Assembly: GCF_030253575.1 (NCBI RefSeq) | Contig: NC_080565.1 | Location: 2,790,501 to 2,854,500 of the forward strand | DNA: 64,000 nt | Direction: 5' to 3' | DNA from: Rhododendron vialii | Taxonomy: Eukaryota > Streptophyta > Magnoliopsida > Ericales > Ericaceae | Part shown: positions 21,473 through 34,600 of the stretch, one piece after another | How the letters are laid out: every line of letters begins with the position of its first letter | How positions within the stretch are numbered: the stretch's first letter is position 1 | The notes under the pieces: generated by a model | Seen by the model: only the letters and a program-made list of their open reading frames with translations | Database searches by the model: none | What the model was told of the DNA's origin: nothing | Translations under genes and position numbers: made by a program

Positions 21473-21874
21473 AGCAAATGAGCTGGAGAACTATCTATTT
21501 TTAGTTTTAAGAGTTTTACCGAGGAAAAATTTCCTCGCCTAAACTATAATTGGCGAGGAAAAAATTAGTCTAGCGAGGAAAAATTTCCTCGCCTATTCTG
21601 TAAACATTGTATTAGTCTAGTGAGGAAAAACTATAGCGTGGAAAAAATTCCTCGCTAATTGGGTTAGAATAAGCGAGGAAATTTTTTTCCTCGCAAATTC
21701 TTTTTGCGACAAGGCTTTTGCGAGGAAAACGGGCGAGGAAAAATTTCCTCGCAAATACATTTTGCGAGGAAATCAGCGTTTTAGCGAGGAAACTAAATCC
21801 TCGCTACAAGCCTTTCGTGTTGTAGTGGGTTTTGTTAAAGCACTTTGGAGATTTTCTACTTGTTCGTATCCATA

Positions 21875-22259
21875 GGCTCCGTTCAGTTGCCAGGAAAGTA
21901 CAGGAAAGGATGGGAAAATCAACTTTTCCATGATTTTTGTAGTGTTCAGTTGGCAAGAAAGTAGTAGGAAACACGTTTTTAAGTTTTCCTGCCGGAATTA
22001 CTTTCCTGCAAAAGTGATCCTGCAAAAAACACAGAATTTTGCGTCGCGGGAAAAGGAAAATGAGTGAACACTCACAAAATTTTCCCGAAAATTTCTTTTT
22101 CCTGACAAATGAACAACTAAACCTTAATTATTCTTGCAAAATTCTTTTGTCAAATGAACACTCACAGGAAAATAATTTTCTTTTTCTTTTACTTCACTTT
22201 ACTTGACTTTTCCTGAGAATAACTTTCCTGTACAACATTCTTGGCAACTGAACGGAGCC
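21875..22259. mobile_element. MITE, GGCTCCGTTCAG family, copy 1
   Basis: Ends ggctccgttcagttgcca and its near-exact complement; 385 bp; direct ATA flanks on both sides. Inner arms repeat ggaaagta and complements. A longer relative lies at 33792-34565 with the same ends and the same ATA flanks. Superfamily not certain; a 3-bp duplication fits the PIF/Harbinger type. Confidence 0.75.
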
Positions 22260-22412
22260 ATAGTGACCAGATAGTCAGGTGAGGCCATTCACTAAATGCT
22301 TTTCAAGCTTCTGTCATATAGACATCTGTGATCCAAGGATAATACTAAAAAACTTACTTCATGGTGTCGGTATTTTTTGCTACACAATATAATTATTGGG
22401 ACTTAGTGATTG

Positions 22413-22456
22413 TTGCCGACCCCAATTGATTGGGACACGAGGCTCGGTTTGGTTTG
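22413..22456 (+). mobile_element. 5'-truncated SINE tail, 44 bp
   Basis: Flanked by the 13-bp duplication gacttagtgattg (22400-22412 and 22457-22469). The insert (ccaattgattgggacacgag and a GGTTTGGTTTG tail) resembles the 3' end of plant Au-type SINEs. Very short, but the flanking duplication is exact. Confidence 0.6.
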
Positions 22457-22473
22457 GACTTAGTGATTGCTAG

Positions 22474-23515
<1,042 letters not shown>

Positions 23516-24588
23516 GGTGTGTTGATTAATTGAAGAGATAAAAAATTGCAAATCTATAAACCTAGGCGATCTAGAATTTTTCAGTGTGTTTACTTTCTCG
23601 TTTGTATGATATCATTAACACATTGTACTCCTCTTCTTTAAAGCATAAGGAGCAACTTTTCTGCTTTTAGCAACTTGTGTGGCCATTATTACATGGTTCT
23701 GCTGGCCTGATTTGGCAGTTTACAACAATAAGTGTATTGTTGGTTGGTTGCCAAGAATGCTGTTAGCAAATTACAGTTCCACCCTTCGATGGTGGTTCCT
23801 GTAAGGATGTGATTTATGTGAATTAAAGTTGGAACTATTACCAGAACCACCCCTGACCAGCAGGTTTGCTAATTGGTCTTGGATAAGGCCAAAAACCTGG
23901 GGGAAAAAAAGAAGAATTACACCTCTCCGCAGTACGTATGACCCATCTGACGCACTGGGTTGAAGGGAACCGCGCACCTGACTTTTTGTTTACCTGTTCA
24001 AAAGAGTGAGATCATGCTATTATGTGCTAAGACGATATGTACCCTTAAACCTCAATTAAAAGACTAGGAATCACCACTAGATATCAATTGCCTTTTGTTT
24101 GAATCAAAGAGTAGAATTCTTTTATATCCCCTTGAAACAGCCAGAACGTCTCAGCTGCCTTAATAGTAAACTTAAATCCCATGGTATGCATTGATATGTA
24201 GAAAAACGCACCGGAAATAATCAAATATATTGAAACACACTGGAGACAATCAGGATTCTGAACAAAATTAGTTCTACGGTCTTACATTTCTTACTAGAAG
24301 TAAATAGGTTCCCTAACAATGAATACACCTAAAATTTGATTACATTATGGTGGAGTTGGATTCAGGAAACTTAAAAGGACATATAGACAGATAGATAGTC
24401 GAGCCATTTTCTTTTCTTTCTCGTTATGTTTCCATTCCTGTCACTCCAAATCTCTAGAATGTATTCAATATTGATATTGGTAGTGATATAGATGAAGAAA
24501 TAAAAGGGAATAAAGGGGATGCCAGCCGTATAGAAGAAAGGTACTAGCAAGAGTACTTTTTAGTTTCTCTAAACCATCAAAATGCAGC
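23516..24588. other. Non-coding stretch, nothing recognised
   Basis: AT-rich with no convincing frame. The open frame on the - strand at 23771-23977 (68 codons) has no family resemblance. Confidence 0.45.
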
Positions 24589-26230
24589 TAGTAGTTTATA
24601 TCGTGTTGATACCCGCCTGCGAATGTTGATTCGCACCCGGGGGCTAGATGGTTTTCAAACTTCGCTCGACTATTCCCTGGTAGTTTTAACAAAAGGGGTT
24701 GGCGGATTACTGTTAGAATCTAGTTCAAATAAACAGATGGATGGGCCTATAAACGTTTGGGAAAATGACGGCCAATGACGTGTTTTGATAAGTAATACAT
24801 GCCAAGGATATTTTGAGCATTAACAATTGTTCTCAGCATGTCCTTGGTGAGTATTAATTATCAAAACACGTCCTGGGCCGTCATTTTCCCTAAACGTTTA
24901 CTGTGGTCGAACCATAGAGTGGGCCTTTGTGTGTTAGGCCTTTGGAGCCCAGTTCAATTCAACCGATTGATGGGCCCATGGACATGGGGGTGGAACCATG
25001 TACTGGGCCTTTGGTTATTGTGGATCTCCAGAATGCCTGGGAATGGGCCCGCTGAATAATGCTTCGTGTCTGGTCCCTTATTCGGATATGATTGTAGACT
25101 AGTGTTTCGGCTAAGTAAGTCATTTTTAGCTTCTCACTTTTTTTCTCTGTACAATTTTGTGTCGCATTTCTTAATCTTACGTCAGATTTTTGTGGATTAT
25201 TGATTCATCTCAACGAGATGAATCGAAAAATTAAAAAACTATAATCAAAACTTAAATTTTTTTGAATAAAAACAAAAAACAGCCAAAAAGCCAGAGTTTT
25301 CGACTATCATAAAAATTAGAGTATTGATCACAATTTTTACTTTTCCGCTTCTTCTTGTTGAGACAAATCGATAATTCACAAAAAATTTACACGGAACAAA
25401 TAAATGCGAAAAAAATTGAATAAAGACAAAAAAGAAAGGAAAAGCCAAATGGGTTATTAGCCAAAACACTCAGAGCGGGCAACCACGCTATTGTTCCTTC
25501 AATGATAAAAACTGTTCTATTAAAAAATTCAAGAGGATGGCGAGGGCCACTTGACCGCTTAAAGTAGGGAATAATATGAAATGAGTGATCACGCAAATAA
25601 AATTTTGAGACTTATACACTCAGTAGCTTATAGTTTTGACTGGACGCTTAGTTTTTACGTTGCTCAGTGGCTAGCCTTCATATTTGTTTGTTCTGTTGAA
25701 TGAACTTATTATCTCTGTTCCTATCACTCGAGTTCTCAATGTGAAATCATAAACTCTACTACTTACTAATTAGCTGACTACTTTGGAACCTATTTTTCCA
25801 GGGACCATCGTATCTCTTGTGGACTCATGAAAACAGAAGATATATACTCATGTGTCGAATTACAGATTTTTGGATTATGGTCAGAATAGATTATCAATCT
25901 GTAGAGTATTTGGAAGATATGCGCAGAATAGATTTTACCTCACTCTATTATGTGGTTTTGTTAAAGCACTTTGGGAAAAATGCATTCTCAGAGAAGGCTA
26001 ATATTGCATAATGTAAAATTCGATGATTTGGCTGGCTTCCAAAGGGGCCCTAAAATTTTCTTTAAAAAAACAAAAAAAAGAATGGATAGAATCTATCTAG
26101 TATCTTTCAAATATATTCCAACTCCTAGAGTAGACTAAGAGAATTTTTAAACCTCGAGGCAGCTATTCTAACCGATGGTCATTATCAAACTTACCAAAAT
26201 TCAACTCAATAAGCTTTTCAGATAAAATAA
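24589..26230. repeat. Duplicated upstream block, copy 2
   Basis: Collinear with copies at 4461 and 46038 from the same left point (tagtagtttatat). An internal deletion near 24685 removes about 0.7 kb present in copies 1 and 3. The match to copy 3 runs on past the copy 1 homology (ccttcaaat-type landmarks such as ctattctaaccgat at 26163 and 48979) and continues patchily to the NRAMP-A gene, so copies 2 and 3 are parts of a tandem segmental duplication. Confidence 0.8.
24759..24890. mobile_element. Mutator-type MITE, 132 bp
   Basis: Near-complete inverted repeat: gggaaaatgacggcc at one end, its complement at the other, arms about 60 bp. An exact 9-bp direct repeat TAAACGTTT flanks it (24750-24758 and 24891-24899), as expected for Mutator elements. 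The matching positions in block copies 1 and 3 lack it. Confidence 0.9.
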
Positions 26231-26649
26231 AAAAAAACTTAATAAGTTTCTACTTTCATAAGTACAATATACTCTCATTACCTTATCAGACTTTCCCTAT
26301 CCGGATTGATTTAAAAATCAAAATCCAGAAAACAATCATTCGAACCAGCAAACAAGATTTATATAAAATATACTGGGCGGGTTTTAGATAAATTAAATAT
26401 TTCAGTTGCGAAGTGATGAACCTAGTTGGATTATTATTTATCAATTATGTAGTTCCAATCATGTAGGAGCTGGACGGTAATATTTGAGTTGAGTTGACAT
26501 TTGAGCTTCATGGTTACTATTAGGGGAAGTAAAGAAAATATGATGATATTTTTATGTAGGTCTTTATGTCAACTTTGTCAAGTAATCGCAAGTAACTAGC
26601 GAAGTGACGGCTTGTAAAAAATAATTTTTTTTGACATATTTTTAGATGA

Positions 26650-26890
26650 GCTGTGCATACTGATGCTCTGGAATATTAATGAATGAAGCATGATAATATG
26701 CACAAAAATTGAATTGGGTCTCTAGGTCTAACCTCTCTGATGCCATTTGGCTTTGATGGGGACATGGTTTCAGCGGTATTCTGAGAGCAGTCACTTTGTG
26801 CATATTGCCAAAGGTTATGTCTGTCTCCAATCTTCTCCCGCTCATATCCATAATGACTGGGGACTACATGGGTTCTGTTGTTGTTGTTGC
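26650..26890 (+). mobile_element. SINE-like retroposon with TTG-repeat tail
   Basis: 241 bp flanked by the 16-bp direct repeat acatatttttagatga (26634-26649 and 26891-26906). It ends in actacatgggttctgttgttgttgttgc, the tail style of plant Au SINEs. The corresponding site in block copy 3 (near 50010) is empty. No clear A/B boxes at the head, so the 5' end may be altered. Confidence 0.75.
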
Positions 26891-27632
26891 ACATATTTTT
26901 AGATGAATTTTAGCTTTTAAAAATCAATTTGAAATGTTTCCAAGAATTGTACAAAATTGATTTTTAAAATCTACATAAAACTTCTGAGAACCTGAAAAAT
27001 AAAAAAAATTCTCAAAAGTCCAAAACTGGGTTTGAGTAGCTTTTGGAATTCTGAAACACAAAAATTTCAAAAAAGAAAAGAAATTCTCATAATATCGCAA
27101 TTGCAACAAATATGTTTTTCAACTTTTATTAGAATCCGAAATCTAAAATGTGTAGTAGAATCTGAAGCTAAAGTCTAAATTTTTTATCTACATCCATCGC
27201 AAACATGCCCGAGGACTCCTAGGTTGATCCAAATCATACATGTGAATGACCGGAGGGAGCACGAGTTTGTACAAGTTGAACATGAAAACAACAGTGTGAC
27301 AATAAAATAATTACATACCAACGTAGGACTAGATATACATTTCTTTAGTCTATACAAATATCTATGCTGAACCCACCACATTGCATTTCATCATTAGATC
27401 TAGTAATAATTTTTATCAGCAAAAAAAAAAAAAAAATATTGATGACTCGAAAGAATACATCTGGGTGATGATGCATCATAGTTAGCCAAGCCAAGCATCC
27501 CAACAATGATAGAAATGGCCCAAATGGAATGAGTCATTCCTTACGAAAATGGACAGATTTAGAAAAGGGATTTAGTAATATTTTACTTGTTAGTAAACTT
27601 ATTCCCGTAAGTACTCATCCCTTTCCCCGAGT

Positions 27633-27792
27633 GAAAATTATTCAATACTCTCGAAGTATATATGAAACGTATACTCCCTCCTATCACATTACATGTGGAG
27701 CCAATACAGGAGGACACATATGAGATCCACATGTTATGTAAGAGGAGAGAGTATACAGTTGATATACTTCGGGAGTATTGAATAATTACTCC
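27633..27792. mobile_element. Mutator-type MITE, 160 bp
   Basis: Inverted ends sharing attattcaatactc and cgaagtatat. The 9-bp direct repeat TCCCCGAGT lies at 27624-27632 and 27793-27801. Non-coding. Confidence 0.8.
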
Positions 27793-28434
27793 TCCCCGAG
27801 TCCCCTAAGATAAAGTAGATTATAATTAACATGACCAAAAAAAAAAAAAACTTATCTGGCGAAATCGTACTGTAATACACACGCGTGCGCTCCTATTTGG
27901 GTGTAGAAAAATACAAGTGTATGGATTGTAATGAAAATCCTTCAAAGTATTTGGATTGTATGTGTCGATCAAATTCTTGCCAAAAGATTTTATTAGTTAA
28001 AATATAATCAGAAATCAAAAAACTTCTCAAAAAGACATTTCAGAATTTTGTATTCTACAATTCTTTTTCAAGAATTCACATCTTGAGCTAGAGCACGCAT
28101 TGATAATTAAACATATTACACAAAGCAAAAATGGACTGCCAAACAAGCCCTTCGGTCTTACAGAATAATGTCGACATTTTAGAAGATAGATGACCTGTAA
28201 TGAGATTTCATTGGAACCGCACGTTGCGATAATTAAACATATTACACATTTGGAGCAATGACAGTAGCAATAAATAAAATAACATTTCTCAAATTTGACC
28301 TAAGTTTTTATTTTTATTTTTTATTGATGGATTATATATAGACCATAATAGTACCATTTGACAAGTTGATAACCTCTTCGGAAATAATCAGTACGTACGG
28401 AATGTATCTTATACCACTTTCCTCTTGCTTGATG

Positions 28435-28846
28435 CAGTGGCGGAGTCAGGATTTTGATCCAGAGAGCCGGCTTAATAGACATATTTTTTTTATTGGAACA
28501 TATACTCATTATAGCATAAGATTTTTGTTTTCCAATACATTAGCATTTGTACATTCAAATGATTCCAGTCTAATGCAGTTAAAGTAAATCAATCATTTTG
28601 TTTTTTTTTTTAATTTATCTCAATTGTCACGTGCTTATTTTTTTTTATGAGAGAAATTGAGAAATGATAATGTAAAATAACCGGCATTTCTCAAATCAAA
28701 TTAAAATTATTAAGATTATAAATAGCTATACACGAATAATTATTAATTATATTCCAAATCACGTATATACAAAATAAAAATTTTAAAACTCAGATGCTCG
28801 GGAAGCCAGGGCGACCCCCTCGGACCCCAATATAGCTCCGCCCCTG
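28435..28846. mobile_element. hAT-like MITE, GGCGGAG-end family, copy 1
   Basis: Starts CAGTGGCGGAGTCAGGATTTT and ends with the complement of CAGGGGCGGAGCTATATTGG. The 8-bp flanks are similar but not identical. Related elements at 49566-49965 and 57670-57989. The equivalent site in block copy 3 (near 50517) lacks it. Confidence 0.65.
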
Positions 28847-29574
28847 GGTCAATGGCTCATATCAAATACTATATGTAGTCACATAATTTTTCAAAGTGCT
28901 CTGCGCTCACGCTCTCAATCCTCGCAACGCGATTACGCTCTTAATTCTTAGTACATAATTTCCAAAATGCTCTACGCTCACGCACGCACTTGCGATTTAT
29001 GTGATTTAGGTCCCACCACCACCCATAATAATAAATCAAATTGGTCATAATTAAGAATCGGAAAAGTCCCCAAAGGGCAAAAGACATGGAACACGTATGT
29101 TTATTTATCATTTCCTGTTACGTACATATATTGTACTTTGAGAAGTATCCATAATATAACTGAGGAGTACGTAAGATATATTATGAATTTCGGAATTTGA
29201 AATTGAAGAATCGTAAAATAATAAACAAGTATCTTCACCGTATGCGCAAAGCAAGAGACATGAACAAATTAGGAAACGAGAACCGATCGAGAGAGTTAGA
29301 GAGGGAAAGTTCTCTGCACTTTTCTCCTTCTTGGGTTTTCGATCCAAACCCGCCGCGGGACCCCATCCCTTCCCCAAGCCGCCCCCTCCCCCCCCCCCCG
29401 CTATCACTACCTTTAGTGGATATGAGTTGAGAACCTCTCTCCATGTTATTGGCATCTCCACTTGTGCACAGACAGCTCGTGGTAAAAAAACAATGAGAAT
29501 ATCTATAACAATGAGAATCTTAAAGAGTTATTCATACACATCATATTGTAATAAATAACCAACAGTCCAGGGTG

Positions 29575-30346
29575 GCCAAGCAGCATTGGGTGGCCCGTCT
29601 TCTGCGGAGGTTGGTGGTTGGTGGTGCAGATCTGGCCGGGGTGTGTGGTGGTGGAGGGCGGCGATTTGGGGCTTTGGAGGCGGTGTAGTTAGTTTCGTTT
29701 CTAATTTTGTTTTGCAGGTTTTCCTTTTTCAAAAATCGATCGGTGAAGATGGCAATTTTGATCGGCGGTAGTCCAATCTGGTGGTGGTGAGGTGGATGCG
29801 GCTCCCATGGTTGTTTGCTCTGGTTGTTATGTGTGCCAAAGTCCGGTCAGTGGCTGTCTGAGTTCTCAATCGGGCATGGGGCTAGTATCTCGTTGCTCTG
29901 GAGTGGCTGTTGCAGATGAAGATCGTGTTGCGAGGGTGTGTTGGGGTGCTGCTGTTTATGGTGGTGGTTGGCCCTCAGACCCTATCTGCTCCGGCCTTCA
30001 CTGTCGTAGGCCGGCTTCCGCCGCCGGTCTCTACGTCTGGGAGAGGTTGGCTCGGCTTAACGGCGAGGTTAGGCTCCGGTGGTTTGTACGGTGGTGGCAG
30101 TTGCTAGTGTAGTTAGGGTTTTGTGGTTCGATTTGGGTGGGCTGGCCTAGGTTTGGGCATTTGGACTTTATTTGTTTATTTGGGTGTTTAGGTTGTGCTG
30201 TATTGTCTTATTTTGTTGTGGACCATGGCAGACCTTTGGGTGTTTTGGATTATGCTCTTGTGGTGTATTTTCCAACTCTTTGTTCGATTCCTTTCCTCTT
30301 TCTCTGTTTTCTAATAAAATTTATCTTTTGCCGATTAAAAAAAAAA
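29575..30346 (+). mobile_element. LINE (L1-type) 3' end, 5'-truncated
   Basis: G/T-rich sequence typical of a plant LINE 3' UTR, ending aataaaatttatcttttgcc, gatt, then a poly(A) run. Short direct flanks aaccaaca at 29567-29574 and 30347-30354. The tail is shared with - strand insertions at 49011-49132 and 54070-55064. Open frames inside are not supported as genes. Confidence 0.65.
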
Positions 30347-31505
30347 AACCAACAACAACATGGTAAAAAAAACTAATGAAAATACCATGTGCACAGGTTG
30401 TGCACAAACAGCTCGTTGGGAACCACTTCAGGGTCCCATACAAATGATACGGTTCATTCATTGATTTTAAAATAACTTTTCGAGTGATCCTGTAAAGAAT
30501 CAGTGCAATTGGATAATCACAAGTACTTGATTTGATCTTCCAATATTTCTGAATTTCGAATAATCTGAATTCTTGATGAAAACATTCAAAAATCAGATCA
30601 AGCAATTACAATTAATTATCCGATTGAACTGATTTCTTGACGGTGTTCCTTAATTTACAACTGTAAACATTAGATATGACCATCACCAAAAAAATATATA
30701 AAGTCCATATAGTACTTGAACTAATGTAGAGTCAACTTGTTGCTACACGAAATATTATTCAGTGTGACAAGAGCAACGTATAACCTCTCATACTAACAAA
30801 ACAACAGTAAACATTTAAGTAAACTTGATGAGAATTCAAAAACTAAAACTTTAAGGAGGATTGAAAGGACGTCGTTTTAGTACCTTATAAGGACCAGAGA
30901 GTATTCTTATTCAAGTCGAAGATATCAGAGGCCGACTAAAAAATAATCCATATATAGTAGTTCAAATTAGAGTCAACTTTGTACTATATAAAAAATAATT
31001 CAATGCCCTGGGGGGCAATGTATAATCTTTCGTGATCATCACAAAATTACAATAAATATAACGCGCGTGCTAAGAATTAACCAACTGGCCGGGACTAACT
31101 CGATCAGTTGGATAGGACTCTTACATCTCACTAGGACTAGGTTAGGAACTGGAATCTCCCCACCTGCATGCGGACGTTCTTCCCTTTGCATTTGTTGGGA
31201 TTATTTCTCCCCTTAATTGGACTTATTGTTGGGTTAGATTTGTAGTGATTGTGAAATTATTTGGGACTTATTGTTGGGTTGGATTTGTAGTGATTGTGGA
31301 ATTATTTGGGATTGTTTCTCCCCCTAATGGAGATGGGTAGGACTTATAGTGATTATGGAGTTTCGTGTTCCATGTAATTCTTATATTTGTGTTCTCCTGC
31401 CACTTGGAGATGCTGATCAAAACGATTTCATCCAGTGTTCAATCTTTAAATGAGTACGTACTAATGTTTATGTGCTTTCACTTTCAAAAGAGTTCAAGAC
31501 TGCAC

Positions 31506-31513
31506 TATAAATA
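31506..31513 (+). promoter_or_regulatory. TATA box of NRAMP-A
   Basis: TATAAATA lies 108 bp before the ATG, followed by a leader with a ~48-bp (GA)n run. The same arrangement precedes NRAMP-B at 56133-56140, so the core promoter is part of the duplication. Confidence 0.8.
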
Positions 31514-31562
31514 GAGGTTAAGGACCCTACATGAGTTGCATATGCAGACGTATATATATATT

Positions 31563-31613
<51 letters not shown>

Positions 31614-31617
<4 letters not shown>

Positions 31618-34600
31618 GGAGCTTGGAACAAGTTAATGGGGAAAGCAACCCCATGGCAGCTTTTGATGTGAAGAAGGAGACTCCAACCAACAACACGCTT
31701 GAAGGCTTTGATCTTGAAAATCAAAAGCAACAGGTCTTTCGTTCTTTCTTTTTTTCTCTTTTTTTTTAGTAAACCGAAGATGTTATACAAAACTAAACAC
31801 AACTAGATCTAATGTACTTGACCCCTGTAGAATCATCGCCAAATTGTTGTACTGGCATATGGCTGAGTGGCATATGATCGTCGGGATGGGGGTGTCAATC
31901 AAGTTAGGATATTATCTTCTTGTTGTGATGCCGTTGTGCTCTTGCTTTCTTTAATCGTTGGAGTTTTTTCAATTGATTACTAAAATATTTTTGCCGTTGT
32001 GTTGTTACACAATTGTTCGCTTAAAACATATAACTGAAATTAAAAGCATTCTTGGCTAAATTTTGTTTTCTCCTCCACTTTGCTCTCTCATTTTTTTTTT
32101 TTTTTTACAAAAATAAGAAGTTGTATTGAACTTAAGCCGTGAGCAGTACCAATCACGTGTAAGGTTTCAAATAGTATACTCGATAAAGAGGAAATAATTT
32201 AATGAGTTGGGTCATTCGTCATTGGTTCCTCGGACATTTAAAAATTGGGCACACATATGCCTAATTCTAATATAATAGGGGTCTATCAGCGGAGGTCAGC
32301 GGAATCGTGCTTGGTGAGTGGGTGTAAGGGTAGGGTAGGTTATCTCTCACCATCAAACCTTGCGAAAAAGAGAAAACCTTTTTTTATGGAGCATTCCGTA
32401 AAGAAAATTTACGTTGCTGAATTGCGCTCATCCATAGGTATTTTGGATGGTCTGAATTGAAAATCAATTTTAACCAGTCAAAATTATTTTTTACCTGCCA
32501 AAATTGAAAACATATCTCAGCTATTAATTGCGCAAATAGATGGATGCGTGGACCACCTCGCAAGAATGGGAATCGAGCAGATGGATGAGCTCGTTTTTGT
32601 TATGAACATGCCCATATCTCTTAGGGAATTTGTCATTCGAGACCGCCTGAATATCAGGCAGTTGTTAGACTAATTTCAGGCGCTTTGTCTAGGCTATGGA
32701 CCTAATGACTTTGTGTGTAACCCGTACGTGGTCCTCTTGTTCGTAATCTAATCTAGTATTCCGCTTGACCAAAAAAAAAAAATTGCGCGAATAGATGGGT
32801 GAGATTATGCGTTCCTGTGAATAAATTTCTCTCAAGGAAAAATGTTATATAATTTCGGGACCCTAGAAATTTGGGACAATATGAGTCATCTAAAAGTATT
32901 TTAAATAGTCAAGTTTGTTTAAAACATCCTGCATGTAAGATGACTCTTTTATATGTAAGATATTTTCTGAGATTTTGGTCGTAGAGATGGATGAATCGAA
33001 TCACGTTCTACACTTCAGTAGTGCACCTTGCACTACAATTATCTCACATGTAGGATACTTTTAGGGGAATGACTTCGGTGTCCCCGGTCAATTTCAGGAC
33101 ATCATAACTTATGACATAACAAAACTATTATGAGTATAACCAAAATCTATTACAAGTATTATAGAACCATAATAAGGTATAACTTGTTTGTTATGCTTTG
33201 TTGAGTTTGATTATGTTTTGGTTGGCTTTTTGAATATTCCTTGGTTATGCATTGTTTGGGTTCTGTTATGCTTGTAATGGATTTTAGTTATACTCATAAT
33301 GTTGAAATTATGCCAAAACTTACAATGTTTCCAAAATGACCAGGGATACCATAGCATCATCCTTTAAAAATCTTAAACATTTAATGTTAAGAGGACTATT
33401 TACTGTTGGATGATGCTATGGTGTCCCCGGTCATTTTAGGGACACCGTAATATTTGGCATAACTTCACCATTATGAACATAACTAAAACCCATTAGAAGC
33501 ATAATAGAACCCAAATAAGGCATAACCAATGAATATCCAAAAAACCAACCAAGGTATAACCAAACACAACCAAGGCATAACAAACAAGTTATGTCTTGTT
33601 ATGGTTCTATTATGCTCATAATGGTTTTCGTTATGCTCATAATAGATTTTGGTTATACTCATAGTGGTTTTGTTATGCCAAAAGTTACGGTGTCCCCAAA
33701 ATGACCGGGGACACTGAAGTCATTGTCTTTACTGTTAATATGGACTACTCAAATTACGAACTACACTCCTACAGTGCACTCTAGCACTATAGGCCCCGTT
33801 CAGTTGTTAGGAAAGTACATAAAAGGATGAGAAAATCAACTTTTTCATAACTTTTGTAGTGTTTAGTTGCCAGAAAAACAGTGGAAAACATGTTCTTAAG
33901 TTTTCCTAAGATTTACTTTATTGCAAAAGTGATCCGGCTAAAAGCATAAGATTTTGCAGGAAAGTTTTCTCCATTTTTGGGGCCAAAATAATTGGCGGGT
34001 AAGAAAAAAAGCAAATGACGCCAATATCAAAAAAATACGAATTAGATTCTTAGAAAGGCACTTTGAGATTTACGTGAGTAACAACAATTTCAACTACTGT
34101 ACTGTTTTTTGAAATAATTGTTGTGAAAAAAATTAGTAATTGATTTTTTTGAAAAGTATTTATTTATCTTATCATTAGTCTTTACTTTTGTTTTGTACTT
34201 ACTAATTATCAGTTTATCAATGAGTTTTTGTATCGGCAACTAATCAAGCATAGTTGTTTAAAATTTGTTTATTTAGTTATTATCTACTCCTTTTTTAAGC
34301 TTCATGTTAAGGCTTTGCATTAGATAAAATACATTTTTCGATATGTGTTAGCTCTCAAAGTTACTTTTAGTCATGGGAAATAAAGAAGTTTCTCATAAGT
34401 GTCTTTTCCCGATAAATGAACCACTAAACTTGAGTTTTCCTGCAAAAAAATTTTGTCAAATGAACACTCATAGGAAAATAGATTTCTTTTTCCTTTACTT
34501 CACTTTACTTGATTTTTTCTGAGAATAACTTTTTTATACAACATTCCTGGCAACTGAACGAAGCCATAGTGTCTGGGTCCGTAAAAAGTAATGGTTTCAT

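Larger units (their letters stand above)
19799..21827. mobile_element. Non-autonomous CACTA (En/Spm-type) element, 2,029 bp
   Basis: Begins CACTACAACACG and ends with the complement CGTGTTGTAGTG. The 3-bp direct repeat GGT lies on both sides (19796-19798 and 21828-21830), as expected for CACTA elements. Both subterminal regions (about 19820-20070 and 21520-21800) carry many copies of GCGAGGAAA in both orientations, some as palindromes; these are typical transposase-binding arrays. No transposase is present. The interior holds a Copia fragment. Confidence 0.93.

Noticed and set aside
29235..29461. Overlapping open frames on both strands near 29.1-29.5 kb with Gly/Pro runs
   Set aside because: Caused by a C-rich low-complexity tract; no conserved domain and no partner exons.
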